Assembly (NCBI RefSeq): GCF_010731675.1
Contig: NZ_AP022584.1
Location: 1,240,001-1,304,000, forward strand
DNA: 64,000 nucleotides
Direction: 5' to 3'
From: Mycobacterium marseillense
GTDB taxonomy: Bacteria > Actinomycetota > Actinomycetes > Mycobacteriales > Mycobacteriaceae
The position numbers were made by a program, and so were the translations under genes. Position 1 is the first letter of the stretch. Each line of letters starts with the position of its first letter. The notes under the pieces were generated by a model that saw nothing but the letters and a program-made list of their open reading frames with translations, was not told the DNA's origin and ran no database searches. Below are positions 1 to 8,864 of the stretch, piece after piece.

Positions 1-291
1 AGGGATGGCTATCGGCATGTCTATCCTGTTCTCCGCCACGCTATTTCGGATTTGAGCGTACGAAAGCCGCTTCCGACAGTCCTTTCGCGCCTTCAGCATG
101 GGCGAGGTCGACGTACGCCTCCACTCCCTTATCCGCTCAAGCGTGGAGTGCCATTCGGCTGTTCAGTGCTGCATCGTTCGCGAAATCTTGTGTGCCCCAG
201 GGCAAGCCGCGAAATGCCTTGCAACCAGCGGAGCCGCGTCGAAATCGCATACGGCGTGGCGCAACCCTGATGCAGGGTATTTCGTGGCTCC
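1..291. other. No recognisable gene
   Basis: This stretch lies downstream of the stop codon of the minus-strand ctpV gene. Short open frames occur on the plus strand but none resembles a known family or has a convincing ribosome binding site. It may be the edge of a neighbouring gene or a decayed sequence. Confidence 0.4.
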
Positions 292-2700
292 TCATTTCAC
301 AGCGCCCACTGATTTGCGTACGCCCAGCTGGGCCTCGCGACCGAAGCGGCGGAGCCGCAGCGAGTTGGTTACCACGCTGACCGAGGAGAACCCCATCGCG
401 GCACCCGCCACGACCGGGTTCAACATGCCGAGCGCGGCGAGTGGGATTGCGGCGGTGTTGTAGCCGAAGGCCCAGCCGAGGTTCTGGTAGATGGTGCGCA
501 GGGTCTGCCGGGAGAGCCCGATCGCAGACACGACACCGTCTAGCCGCTCAGACATCAGGGTGATGTCGGAGGCCTCGATGGCCACGTCGGTACCGGTGCC
601 GATGGCAATGCCGAGGTCAGCCTGCACCAGGGCGGGCGCGTCGTTGACGCCATCGCCGACCATCGCGACCACCTTGCCCGTGTCCTGGAGCCGGCGAACC
701 TCGGTGACCTTGTCTTCCGGCAACACCTCGGCCAGCACCTGCTCGATGCCGACCTGGTTCGCGATCGCGTTCGCGGTGCGGGCGTTGTCGCCGGTAATCA
801 TGGCGACCCGCAGACCCATGGCCTGCAGTTGACGGACCACGTCGACGGCGTCGTCTTTGACCGTGTCGGCCACCGCTAGCACACCCACCACGTGACCGTC
901 GCGGCCGACGAACACCGCGGTGCGGCCCTGCTCTTCGAGGTCTGCGGCGGCTGCAGCCAGGTGGTCGGGCAACTCCAGATCGTGCTCGTCGATGAGCTTG
1001 CGCCGCCCAACCACCACCGGCCTGCCGTCAATCTCGGCGCGCACGCCGTGCCCGGCGACGTTGGTGAACGCAGTGGCGGCCGGGATCTCCAATCCCCGCT
1101 CATGCGCTTCGGCGACGATCGCCGCGCCGATCGGGTGTTCGGAGCCCGACTCGACTGCGGCGGCGATCCGCAGCACCAGATCGGGCTTGCGCCGCTTGCC
1201 GGCAACGACCTCGGTCACCCGCATCTGGGCGCGGGTGAGGGTGCCGGTCTTGTCGAATACCACCGTGTCGATCTTCTTCGACGCTTCGAGCACCTCGCCG
1301 CCCTTGACCAGGATTCCCAGGTCTGCGCCCCGGCCGGTGCCGACCATGATCGCCGTGGGGGTGGCCAGGCCCAGCGCACACGGGCACGCGATGATCAGCA
1401 CCGCGACCGCCGCGGTCATGCCGCCGATCGGGTTGCCGGCAAGCAGCGTCCACCCCGCAAACGTCGCGACGGCAACAACAATGACGGCCGGAACGAACAC
1501 GGACGAGACCCGGTCGGCCAGCCGCTGGACCGGGGCCTTGCCCCTCTGCGCCTGCTCGACAAGTCGCACAATCTGCGCCAGCGCAGTATCCGCCCCGACC
1601 GCCGTGGCGCGCACCGTCAGTAGCCCATCGGTGTTGACGGTCGCGCCGGCAACATGGTCGCCCACCGTTTTCTCGACCGGGACGGACTCGCCGCTCAGCA
1701 TCGACTCATCGACGGCGGCGCGCCCGTCGATGACTTCGCCGTCGACCGGGATCTTCTCCCCCGGCCGCACGCGCACCAGGTCTCCGACGCGGACCTGATC
1801 GACTGGCACGCGGCGCTCCTCGCCGTCCACAAGCAGCGTGGCTTCCTTGGCACCGATCTCCAGCAGCTTGCTGATCGCCTCGCGCGCCTTGCCTTGGGCT
1901 CTGGCTTCGAAATAGCGGCCCAGCACCACGAACGCGATGATCAGCGCCGAGGTGTCGAAGAACAGAGGCCCACCGGCAAACAACTGATAAGTGGAGTAGA
2001 GGAACGCGGTCAATGTGCCCAGCGAGATCAGAGTGTCCATGTTCGAGGTCAACTCCCGCGCCCGCTCGACCGCCCCCTGGAGGAACGGCCACCCGGCGAC
2101 GAATTGCACCGGCACCGTCGCGGCGAACGCCAACCAGCCCGCCCAAGGGTAGGCGCCGAAGAACATTGTCGAAGCCATCGCTACCAACCCCAGCGGGAAG
2201 GCCAACCACACCCGCCGCCACCACTTGCGCCGTTCGCGCCGACTCTGCTCGTCCGGCGACAACTCACCCCCGATGACCGGCCCAGACCCGCAGCCGCCGC
2301 AACTCTCGCCGTCCGTCGCACGATCTTGCACATCACGGCGCAAGCCGAACAGCGCCAATCCGATCCCGCTGGCAATTCTTCGCAGCACACCGGTCTTTGG
2401 AATATCAGCCGAGTGCGGGGCCCGCGCGGGCACCGATTCGGCGGGGATGTGCTCGGCCTCGGCGATCGCCGACAGCACGTCAGCGGTGTCGCAGGCTTGG
2501 GGCATGTACCAGACCACCACGGATGCGGTACGCGGATACGCTTGCACGGCCTGCACGCCGGTCACTTGGGAGACCATCTCCTCGATCGCGACGGCGCGAA
2601 CAGCGTCCACACCAAACCCGGTGACGCGCACACGCATCCGCCCCGACGCATCGGATACAACTTTCAATGCGACGTCGCCGTCAAGGACCCCAGTGGTCAT
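292..2700 (-). CDS. ctpV: P1B-type copper-exporting ATPase, CtpV-like
   Basis: Inner-membrane ATPase of 802 aa expected to export Cu(I). The N-terminal ~80 residues keep the shape of a heavy-metal-associated domain but lack CxxC; a CGGC motif follows at about residue 135. Seen in order: actuator loop LSGES (~337), intramembrane CPC in IACPCALG (~437), phosphorylation site DKTGT (~485), hinge GDGVND, and near the end YN in [10 protein letters not shown] and [12 protein letters not shown], the P1B-1 copper signature. From memory it is very close to M. tuberculosis CtpV (770 aa). Its ATG overlaps the stop of the upstream pacL-like gene by 4 bp (ATGA), so the two are translationally coupled. In M. 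tuberculosis the ctpV operon begins with csoR; here a divergent MerR-family gene takes that place. Function is inferred from motifs and homology. Confidence 0.93.
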   Translation of the reverse strand: MTTGVLDGDVALKVVSDASGRMRVRVTGFGVDAVRAVAIEEMVSQVTGVQAVQAYPRTASVVVWYMPQACDTADVLSAIAEAEHIPAESVPARAPHSADIPKTGVLRRIASGIGLALFGLRRDVQDRATDGESCGGCGSGPVIGGELSPDEQSRRERRKWWRRVWLAFPLGLVAMASTMFFGAYPWAGWLAFAATVPVQFVAGWPFLQGAVERARELTSNMDTLISLGTLTAFLYSTYQLFAGGPLFFDTSALIIAFVVLGRYFEARAQGKAREAISKLLEIGAKEATLLVDGEERRVPVDQVRVGDLVRVRPGEKIPVDGEVIDGRAAVDESMLSGESVPVEKTVGDHVAGATVNTDGLLTVRATAVGADTALAQIVRLVEQAQRGKAPVQRLADRVSSVFVPAVIVVAVATFAGWTLLAGNPIGGMTAAVAVLIIACPCALGLATPTAIMVGTGRGADLGILVKGGEVLEASKKIDTVVFDKTGTLTRAQMRVTEVVAGKRRKPDLVLRIAAAVESGSEHPIGAAIVAEAHERGLEIPAATAFTNVAGHGVRAEIDGRPVVVGRRKLIDEHDLELPDHLAAAAADLEEQGRTAVFVGRDGHVVGVLAVADTVKDDAVDVVRQLQAMGLRVAMITGDNARTANAIANQVGIEQVLAEVLPEDKVTEVRRLQDTGKVVAMVGDGVNDAPALVQADLGIAIGTGTDVAIEASDITLMSERLDGVVSAIGLSRQTLRTIYQNLGWAFGYNTAAIPLAALGMLNPVVAGAAMGFSSVSVVTNSLRLRRFGREAQLGVRKSVGAVK

Positions 2701-2987
2701 TTGTCGTCGCTCGAGTCCACCACTGTCAGTGGTGCAGCTTCCTCCCCGGCGCGCTCTTTGGCCTCAGCCACCACGTCGGCGACCGTCAGTCGAGCCTGCT
2801 CGGCGCCCGCCCCGGCCTTGCGCTCGGCCTCGCGGACAACGCGTATGCCCCAAGCGGTAGCGATGACCGTCGCCTTCCGCAACGGAGCCTTCCCCGCCGC
2901 CTTGCGCAGTGCCTCATACGCGGCAACCCCGACTACGCCGGTCGCCACCGTGGGTACCGCCTTCACCAAGAATCCGTGCAACACCAT
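2697..2987 (-). CDS. PacL/DUF1490 small membrane metal chaperone, partner of CtpV
   Basis: 96-aa DUF1490 protein of the PacL type (Rv0968/PacL3-like). The N-terminal segment (about residues 5-30, rich in A, V and G) is the predicted membrane-facing helix; the middle is the Ala/Glu/Arg-rich helix with the family signature around [16 protein letters not shown]. The extreme C-terminus is DSSDDK, with neither the HDHDH nor the CC ending seen in the two paralogues of this window. PacL proteins are known to scaffold P1B ATPases in membrane patches and pass metal to them. It is first gene of a two-gene operon with ctpV (ATGA overlap). The start codon follows a GGAG-like sequence. The direct metal ligand, if any, is not obvious here. 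Confidence 0.88.
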   Translation of the reverse strand: MVLHGFLVKAVPTVATGVVGVAAYEALRKAAGKAPLRKATVIATAWGIRVVREAERKAGAGAEQARLTVADVVAEAKERAGEEAAPLTVVDSSDDK

Positions 2988-3225
2988 TCCGAGTGCTCCC
3001 TTTCATGTCATGCAAATTGTTGACCCGTCGGTGGGTTCAACTTCGGTGGTGTCCGCCGTGATGACCGGACTGAAGAGACCATCAAGCCACTGCCGCGGGC
3101 GTCATAGGCCAATTACTGCCGTACAAGCCGGCAACAATCTCTGGGGCCAAGGTGACTTCTGGACTCACCGAAACCAACCGTCAACCTTGAGCGCACCTCC
3201 GCAGCTCGCGATTGCCATGAATCCA

Positions 3226-3256
3226 GTGTTATCCTTCCAGTGCACTGGAAGGTCAA
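3226..3256 (-). promoter_or_regulatory. MerR/CueR-type promoter-operator for pacL-ctpV
   Basis: Read on the minus strand this is -35 TTGACC, a 19-bp spacer and -10 TAACAC. The spacer contains most of a perfect 20-bp palindrome, CCTTCCAGTGCACTGGAAGG (3233-3252). The overlong 19-bp spacer with a central dyad is the hallmark of MerR-family activated promoters, and the half-sites match CueR/copA-type operators. It points into pacL-ctpV and lies immediately upstream of the divergent merR gene, so it probably controls both directions. Confidence 0.85.
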
Positions 3257-3265
3257 GGAGGGCGC

Positions 3266-3715
3266 ATGAAGATCGGCGAGCTGGCCAAACTGACCAAGAC
3301 CAGCACCAAGACGATCCGCTTCTACGAGGACTCGGGGCTGTTACCGTCGCCCGCACGCAGCGCTTCGGGGTATCGCGACTATGGACCCGAGATCGTGGAT
3401 CGGCTGCGGTTCATCCATCGCGGTCAAGCGGCCGGGTTGACCCTGCAGAAGGTTCGCCAAATCTTGGCGATTCATGACCGCGGCGAGGTGCCGTGCGGGC
3501 ACGTCCGCCAAGTCCTGCACAGCCGCCTTGACCAAGTCCGCGCCCAGATCGCCGAACTCGTCGCGCTTGAGGGTCACTTGCAGACTCTTCTCGACCGTGC
3601 ATCGCGCCATACGCCGACCAAACATGACCATTCCACGGTGTGCTGGATCTTGGAAAACGATCTGGACGCCCCAGCCGGCGTCGAACTCACGGACGCCCGT
3701 GGTCAGTACAGCTAG
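3266..3715 (+). CDS. MerR-family heavy-metal-responsive regulator
   Basis: 149-aa MerR-family transcription factor. Residues 1-70 form the winged helix-turn-helix (MKIGELAKLTKTSTKTIRFYE, then GYRDY), followed by the dimerisation helix. Possible metal ligands are Cys77 (PCGHV), His120, His122 and Cys126 (HDHSTVCWILE). CueR-type copper sensors carry two Cys in the C-terminal loop and only one is seen here, so the ligand set is nearer to zinc/lead/cadmium-type sensors or to an actinobacterial variant. The ATG at 3266 has GGAGG just upstream and sits 10 bp from the CueR-like operator. It is divergent from pacL-ctpV and is the likely activator of that operon. The actual inducer cannot be read from sequence. 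Confidence 0.9.
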   Translation: MKIGELAKLTKTSTKTIRFYEDSGLLPSPARSASGYRDYGPEIVDRLRFIHRGQAAGLTLQKVRQILAIHDRGEVPCGHVRQVLHSRLDQVRAQIAELVALEGHLQTLLDRASRHTPTKHDHSTVCWILENDLDAPAGVELTDARGQYS

Positions 3716-3843
3716 ATCGGCACCCTGCCGGGACCAGCACGTGCACGGTTTCCGAGGGCTCCTGCGCGTTTGCGTAGACAGTAGTGGGTTCATCGAGTCA
3801 GACTTGCGGATGTCTGTGACAGGTCGGGCTACACCTTGGCCAT

Positions 3844-4158
3844 GACTGGTCAACGAGCTCGTCGAAGCCGCCGACGACAAACAACTGACCAAGGCCACCT
3901 ACTGCCAGGGGCGTGTGGATCTTCTGCTGCTTGATTGGCTACACGGAACTAGGCACGTGCAGCGCCGACCTGCTCTTCCAGGTTTTGACCAGCGGAGGAA
4001 AGAACGCTATCGCGATCGCCAGCAAGGAAGCCTCCTCACGGTGGACAAACCGTTTACCGCCCCACGCTTCTGCGCCGCCATTCGCCCGACTTACCTTCGG
4101 CGGCGCCATTATTGAACCGGCACCGCCTCCTACCGGCTGGCCCAGACCCGAAATCTAA
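3844..4158 (+). pseudogene. Remnant of an IstB-type ATPase (IS21 family)
   Basis: Two plus-strand frames together spell the C-terminal half of an IstB helper ATPase: LVNELVEAADDKQLTK and GRVDLL in one frame, then YTELGTCSADLLFQVLT, AIAIAS and RLTFGGAIIE in another. At least one frameshift and several substitutions interrupt it, and no N-terminal Walker A part is present. The fragment belongs to a different IstB subgroup from the intact element at 7.2-9.8 kb, so it records a separate older insertion. Confidence 0.75.
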
Positions 4159-4203
4159 AGTCTCAGCCCCAGCTGAATCCGTGCCGCGGGCGCGTCGATC
4201 AGG

Positions 4204-4479
4204 CTAACGGCGCCGATCATCATTCAGCGCCGCCAGCACTCGCTCCCTGGTCGGGAGGTCCAGCCGGCACGCATTGGCGATCAATGGGGCACCCGATGTC
4301 ATGACATCGACACCATCAACGAGCACGGTCGGCGATGTATATGCACCGACTCTTTCCACCACTCGCTCAGCGAAACCAACCTCGGACAGACAGTCCACGA
4401 GCAGGCGCCGAGCCAGCGCCGCATTTGGACACCCCGGGCTCGTGAGTAGCTCTGCACGCATACACCCAGCTTCGCTCAC
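4204..4479 (-). CDS. Small thioredoxin-fold-like protein
   Basis: 91-aa protein with an N-terminal beta strand and a single-Cys motif, ELLTSPGCPNA, a helix, and a second half containing a cis-proline-like TSPTVLVDG, the layout of a minimal thioredoxin/glutaredoxin fold. A CRLDLPT segment near the end adds another Cys. Related small proteins in mycobacteria are sometimes labelled alkylmercury-lyase-like or thiol-disulfide proteins; I cannot assign a reaction. The GTG at 4479 is preceded by GAGGAT at good spacing; an internal ATG (4461) is the alternative. It stands alone between an IS remnant and a broken gene. Confidence 0.6.
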   Translation of the reverse strand: MSEAGCMRAELLTSPGCPNAALARRLLVDCLSEVGFAERVVERVGAYTSPTVLVDGVDVMTSGAPLIANACRLDLPTRERVLAALNDDRRR

Positions 4480-4783
4480 CCGGCATCCTCAAGCATCCTA
4501 AGTGGGCCAATTCATACCGCCAGCCGGACCCAGTTCATGTTGACATAGCGACCCGGGTGACGGATGGACTCTTATTGCCACCGAATTCCATATGCACCCT
4601 GCGCAGTTGATTTGCGGCCAACCGAAGGAGATGACCAGTGGAGTAGCAGCCACGCGCGTGGGCGGTCATGGACGGACGCGCCCGAGCCGGCCGTCCTTCG
4701 AGCACGAATTTCTTTGCTGCGGAACGGTTTCAGAGTCAATGCGTGGCCTAGGAACCTCTGGATGCGGTTGCTAGGCCATTCGG

Positions 4784-5110
4784 CTACGGTCTCGGCGTGA
4801 CCGGGGCCGAAGGAGTAGTCGACGTCGACGACGACGGTTGGCCAGGCCCCATCGGCCCCATGCCACCGGGCCCCATCATGCCTCCCATTCCGCCGCCAGA
4901 CCCGCCCATCTCACAGCGCATCACCTGCGGTCCGTTGTGATGCTCCCAGCGGGAGCCAAGGAAAAAGCCCGAAACAAACACCGCACCCACGATGAAGACA
5001 ACACCGGCGGTGATTCCCACCACTGCCGCGGCCTGACCTAGACGGCTGGATCGCTGAGGGCTCGGTTCTCCGGCCGTGGATTCGCTTGGGGCTTAGGGTG
5101 TTTCAGTCAT
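4784..5110 (-). pseudogene. Met/Gly-rich single-TM protein interrupted at codon 6
   Basis: The natural start appears to be the ATG at 5110, which has an excellent GGAGGTG ribosome binding site, but the frame reads MTETP and then TAA. The same frame is open afterwards: APSESTAGEPSPQRSSRLGQ, a transmembrane helix (VVGITAGVVFIVGAVFVSGF), then a hydrophilic tail with WEHHNGPQVMRCEM and a Met/Gly-rich run (GGMGGMMGPGGMGPMGPG) that could bind soft metals. Translation might restart at the GTG at 5023 (79 aa), which would remove the cytoplasmic N-terminus. A nonsense mutation is the simplest reading. The family resembles small mycobacterial membrane proteins of unknown function. Confidence 0.65.
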
Positions 5111-5344
5111 GTGCACCTCCGGGTTTCGCTAGATAACATTACGTGGCTTTGGAAGGCCGTTCCACCCTTGACGTTCGCGCCGGCTGGTCTAACGCCTCGG
5201 AAACGATCGGACTCGACCCGATCAGATCCGCCGCCGGCGCATCGAATATCCATATGCGGGTCGCGACGGAGCAATCCTCTTCCTGTCTGTCAGCGGCGCC
5301 ATCGTAGGCGCCCAATTCCTCACGGGTCATTGATGCAGCACTGT

Positions 5345-5363
5345 CTACGTACACATATAGTAG
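5345..5363 (+). promoter_or_regulatory. BlaI-type operator box A
   Basis: CTACGTACACATATAGTAG fits a 19-bp box, CTAyGTACrCAnATAGTAG, shared with 9785-9803 and with the site upstream of the BlaI-type gene. It lies upstream of the minus-strand Met/Gly-rich gene remnant and probably controlled it. Confidence 0.6.
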
Positions 5364-5780
5364 ATGATTAAACGGTAAAGCGCACAGGCCTCCCCAGTCT
5401 GAGTAACCGTCGAGGTCCAGCGATGATCGGCGTCGCCCGTCGGAGAATCGGCCTCGTGCACACGCACGCCTTGACGCAGTGATTCATATCAATAGCCCGT
5501 GAAGGAACGTTTACCCTCGACGAGTTCTTACAGAATTGGGCGTGGGCCTGTCCACTGACAGCATCGGCGGGCTGCGAGCCGGTGCCGGAAGACGCTACGG
5601 GACTTCCTTAATGGCAATCCCATGAGCGGCGACCCTGCTGCCCTGCCCTCAACGCACACGACGAATCGTCCTGACCTACGACACCGTCCAGCCCGGAGAA
5701 CCCACACCGACCAGAACAACTTCGAGGCGGAGCCGTAGCGTTGCGCCTCGCATAACAATTGGGTGCGGCTGCGGTCGAGG
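5364..5780. other. Intergenic region, nothing recognised
   Basis: No reading frame here has a credible start, coding character or known family. A short minus-strand frame at 5139-5354, on the other side of box A, begins inside the box and is not supported either. The base composition is uneven, as in the other decayed stretches of this end of the window. Confidence 0.4.
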
Positions 5781-6497
5781 CTAGATCGAGCGCTGGAGCA
5801 TCACGTGGCCGTTGTCGGCCAAAACCACTTGTACTGCGGCGATCTGGGTTACCGGCATCGAAATGCTACCGGTGGGCGTCGCCGTATGGCCTGGGATCGC
5901 CACCCACGTCGCCAGCCGGGTCTGGCTGCCGTCGCGGCCCACGACGACCAACGCCACCGTATCGTGAGGAGCATCGGGTGGAGCTAGGCACACGAACTTC
6001 AGCGCGATGTTTGTACCCCATTGCTGGCCGCTAAGTGACACTGTCGACGCCAGCAGGGTCGTACCGATTTGGTCCATCGGCAGCGCCGCCTGTGGCGGCG
6101 AAGTCGGGAACCTGCCATTAACCCCAATTAACACACCGATCGTCAGGATGACGGCAGCGGCAGCCGAGCCCACCCAGATCATCGCGCGGCTTCGAACGCG
6201 GTGCGAACGGACCGCGGCCAGCATCGACGGCAGCAAATCCGGCGGCATCTCGGTTGCTCCGGCTGGGTGGTCTGCCTCGTTGATCGCACCAATGTCACTG
6301 CGGGCGAGCTGCGCCAGCATGGCCGGAATGCCGCTGAGCTCGGCAACGGCCTGACGGCATTGCGGGCAGCCGGCCATGTGGGCCTCGAATTCCCGCCAAT
6401 CGGTGGCCGACAGTGATCCCAAGACGTACGCGGCATCCCACATCGCATGGAGGTGGTTGTCACCAGGCGGGCCAAGTCCGCGTAACAATGTCATCAT
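5781..6497 (-). CDS. rslA: RslA-like zinc anti-sigma factor
   Basis: 238-aa membrane anti-sigma factor. The N-terminal ZAS domain keeps the zinc motif H-x3-C-x2-C in AHMAGCPQCRQAV; a single transmembrane helix (AMIWVGSAAAAVILTIGVLIGV, about residues 105-126) follows and the extracytoplasmic domain includes FVCLAPPDAPHDTVALVVVGRDGSQTR-like sequence and the ending VMLQRS. From memory it matches M. tuberculosis RslA (Rv0736), the redox-sensitive anti-SigL factor. The ATG at 6497 has GAGGGCG upstream. Its cognate sigma gene lies directly upstream but is internally deleted, so the gene may now lack its partner or may act on a sigma factor encoded elsewhere. Confidence 0.88.
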   Translation of the reverse strand: MMTLLRGLGPPGDNHLHAMWDAAYVLGSLSATDWREFEAHMAGCPQCRQAVAELSGIPAMLAQLARSDIGAINEADHPAGATEMPPDLLPSMLAAVRSHRVRSRAMIWVGSAAAAVILTIGVLIGVNGRFPTSPPQAALPMDQIGTTLLASTVSLSGQQWGTNIALKFVCLAPPDAPHDTVALVVVGRDGSQTRLATWVAIPGHTATPTGSISMPVTQIAAVQVVLADNGHVMLQRSI

Positions 6498-6640
6498 CGC
6501 CCTCCATCCCTAGCTACTAGCAGGCATTCGGGCTCGAAGGCACACGGATCGGGCTGCCGGACGGCTTTTGGCCTCGAGCCAATTACCTTGCATCATTTGG
6601 CGTTCGCTGCCAGCGGGCATCGCGATGGGCGGTAGCGCGG

Positions 6641-6895
6641 TCAACGTGTCACCCCGTCCTCTTGCAGCGTAAGCCGTTCTGTCCGAGCGACATAGCGCAA
6701 TCGGGACTTGACCGGCCCCTCGGCGATTCCGAGGTCCCCCCGGAGCAGCGTTTCCCAGACCACGACTTTGGCACGACAAGCGCCGCCCATCAATCGCAAC
6801 GCGTATCGCCACAAGATGGCGGCCTGATCGTCGTCGCGAACCGTCATCGTCGCTTGCAAATCCGATCCGCTGATGACCCTTGGGCACTTCATCAC
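6641..6895 (-). pseudogene. sigL: sigL-like ECF sigma factor with large internal deletion
   Basis: The 84-codon frame joins the start of region 2 (ILWRYALRLMGG ... VVVWETLLR) directly to the end of region 4 (GDLGIAEGPVKSRLRY ... RLTLQEDGVTR). From memory SigL is about 177 aa, so roughly 90-95 residues covering the rest of region 2, the linker and most of region 4 are missing. The junction is in frame. The product cannot contact both promoter elements normally, so it is a pseudogene or at most an anti-sigma decoy. It lies upstream of and co-directional with the rslA-like gene, as in the intact sigL-rslA pair, with a 143-bp gap. Confidence 0.8.
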
Positions 6896-6963
6896 CTCCT
6901 GCTATGTCACGAGGGAAGCACCTGGCAAGTTCACCAGCCGAAGCGTCACCACACCTTGATCAT

Positions 6964-6983
6964 CTACGACAGCCGGTACGTAG
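6964..6983. repeat. Inverted repeat, possibly a degenerate BlaI box
   Basis: CATCTACG and CGTAGATG (6961-6968 and 6979-6986) form a perfect 8-bp inverted repeat with a 10-bp loop. On the minus strand the core begins CTACGTAC and ends GTAG, like the three BlaI-type boxes, but the middle is divergent and one base longer. It lies upstream of the sigL remnant. Confidence 0.35.
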
Positions 6984-7183
6984 ATGCAGTTTCATATCTG
7001 GTCGTAGTCACGATTGTTTCGTCCGACTCCTCGACTACGCGCGGCCGAACGTGTTCATCGTCGCGCGACCGGCTTGGCCCGTGACACGACTAGCCGGCCG
7101 CAGCCAGAGCCGCATCATCTCTGTCCATTGCCGGAATTTTCGACTTTGTCGGCTGCCAGGGACAAGGGGCCAGCTCGGCGCCG

Positions 7184-7264
7184 GTTTTGCCATGAGCATG
7201 GGACCACCCGTTTGCCAGTGATGGGACCACCTGGCTAGCTGTTTTGCCAGTTATGGGACCACCC
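7184..7264. repeat. Left-end terminal repeats of the IS21-family element
   Basis: Three direct copies of a sequence of the form TTTGCCA...ATGGGACCACC, with starts at 7184, 7210 and 7241. Multiple end repeats acting as transposase binding sites are typical of IS21 elements. Confidence 0.75.
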
Positions 7265-7331
7265 GGCGTGGCGTCGGGGCTTCCGGTTGCTCGGCCGCTG
7301 TATTGGCCGAATGAGCTACCGGGAGGTTTCT

Positions 7332-8864
7332 GTGATCGAAGTCAAGGAGATGTTGCGGCTGTGGCTGGATGGTCGCGGGTATCGGGAGGTGGCCCGGCTC
7401 TCGGGCACCGACCGCAAAACGGTGCGCCGGTATGTGGATCGGGCGCGCGCGTGCGGGCTGGACCGTGATGGCGACGCCTGTCAGCTGACTGACGAGCTGT
7501 TGGCGGCGGTGATCGCCGAGGTGCGGCCGAGCCGGCCCAACGGCAAGAGCCAGACGTGGGAGATCATCGACACTCAGCGTGAGCAGGTCCAGGCGTGGCT
7601 GAAACAGGACTTGACCTTGACGAAGGTGCACACGCTACTGGGCAGGCGCGGAGTGGTGGTGTCGTATCGCACGTTGCATCGATATGCCACAACGGAATTG
7701 GGCTTTGGGCAACGGCGGGCCACGGTGCCGGTGGCCGATTGTGAGCCCGGCAGCGAACTGCAGGTCGACTTCGGTCGACTCGGGCTGCTCACCGACATCG
7801 AGGACGGCCGCCGGCGGGTGGTGCATGGGTTGATCTTCACCGCGGTGTATTCGCGGCACATGTTCGTTTGGCCCACCTACCGGCAGACCCTGGGCGAGGT
7901 GATCGCCGGGTTCGAAGCGGCGTGGGTGTTCTTTGGTGGGGTGTTCGCGGTGGTGATCCCGGACAACATGAAGACCATCGTGGATAAGGCTGATGCGACC
8001 GACGCGAAGCTCAACGACGCATTTCGCGAATATGCCCAGGCTCGGGGATTCGCTGTGGACCCCACCCGCATCCGCAGCCCCCGCGATAAGCCTCGCGTCG
8101 AACGCTGCGTCCAATATGTGAGATCGAATTTCTTTGCCGGAGAAGACTTTCGGAACCTGAGTGACTGCCGCGCGCGAGCTGAGCAGTGGTGTGGGCAGGT
8201 GGCCGGGATGCGAATCCACGGCACCACCCGGTGCCGCCCGGTCGAGGTGTTCGCCGCCGAGGAGCTACCCCAACTCAAGCCGGTGCCCAACGAGGTGTTC
8301 GACATCCCGACCTGGAGCCGGCCCAAGGTGGCCCCGGATCGGCATGTGCAGATCGCGCGGGCGCTTTACAGCGTTCCCGGCGAGCTGATTGGCCGCCGCC
8401 TCGATGCCCGCGTGGATGCGCATACGGTCAAACTGTATTGGCGCGGTGAGCTGATCAAGGTCCACCCCGTGGTGGGTCCGGGGCGCCGCCACACCGATCC
8501 CGCCGACCTGCCCGCTGAGGTGTCGGTCTATGCCATGCGGGATCTGAACACGTTGCAGCGCAAGGCAGCCACCCACGGCACCCATGTCGGCGTCTACGCC
8601 GCCGCGGTGTTAGAACACCCGCTGCCGTGGACCAAGATGCGCCAGGTCTACCGCCTGTTGGGATTGGTGCGCCGCCACGGCGCGGAGGCGGTCGATGATG
8701 CCTGCCGACGCGCGCTGGACGCCGAGGTCATCGACGTCGGCCTGATCGAGCGCATGCTCACCCGTGGCGCCGGTGCGCAGCTGCCGCTGATCCCCAAGCC
8801 GTCGCCCACGGCATCCAGATTCGTGCGCGCCGCCACTGACTTTACGGTGCGGAGGCCATCATGA
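7332..8864 (+). CDS. istA: IS21-family transposase IstA
   Basis: About 510-aa DDE transposase of the IS21 family. An N-terminal helix-turn-helix (RLSGTDRKTVRRYVDRA) binds the element ends. The integrase core follows: D in LQVDFGRLG, D in VVIPDNMKT and E in DKPRVERCVQYV. I chose GTG 7332 because GGGAGG lies 5 nt upstream and the protein then begins IEVKEMLRLWL, as expected for the family; ATG 7311 and an upstream TTG at 7287 are alternatives. It ends overlapping istB by 4 bp, the usual coupling. The frame is intact, so the element may be active. Confidence 0.92.
   Translation: MIEVKEMLRLWLDGRGYREVARLSGTDRKTVRRYVDRARACGLDRDGDACQLTDELLAAVIAEVRPSRPNGKSQTWEIIDTQREQVQAWLKQDLTLTKVHTLLGRRGVVVSYRTLHRYATTELGFGQRRATVPVADCEPGSELQVDFGRLGLLTDIEDGRRRVVHGLIFTAVYSRHMFVWPTYRQTLGEVIAGFEAAWVFFGGVFAVVIPDNMKTIVDKADATDAKLNDAFREYAQARGFAVDPTRIRSPRDKPRVERCVQYVRSNFFAGEDFRNLSDCRARAEQWCGQVAGMRIHGTTRCRPVEVFAAEELPQLKPVPNEVFDIPTWSRPKVAPDRHVQIARALYSVPGELIGRRLDARVDAHTVKLYWRGELIKVHPVVGPGRRHTDPADLPAEVSVYAMRDLNTLQRKAATHGTHVGVYAAAVLEHPLPWTKMRQVYRLLGLVRRHGAEAVDDACRRALDAEVIDVGLIERMLTRGAGAQLPLIPKPSPTASRFVRAATDFTVRRPS

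Noticed and set aside
1654..3477. 607-aa plus-strand open frame opposite ctpV, pacL and into merR
   Set aside because: It is antisense to clear genes, Arg/His/Pro-rich and without family features; a GC-skew shadow.
4631..4774. Small frame MTSGVAATRVGG... with a GCGC-type Cys ending
   Set aside because: The GGAG motif abuts the ATG with no spacing and nothing else supports it.
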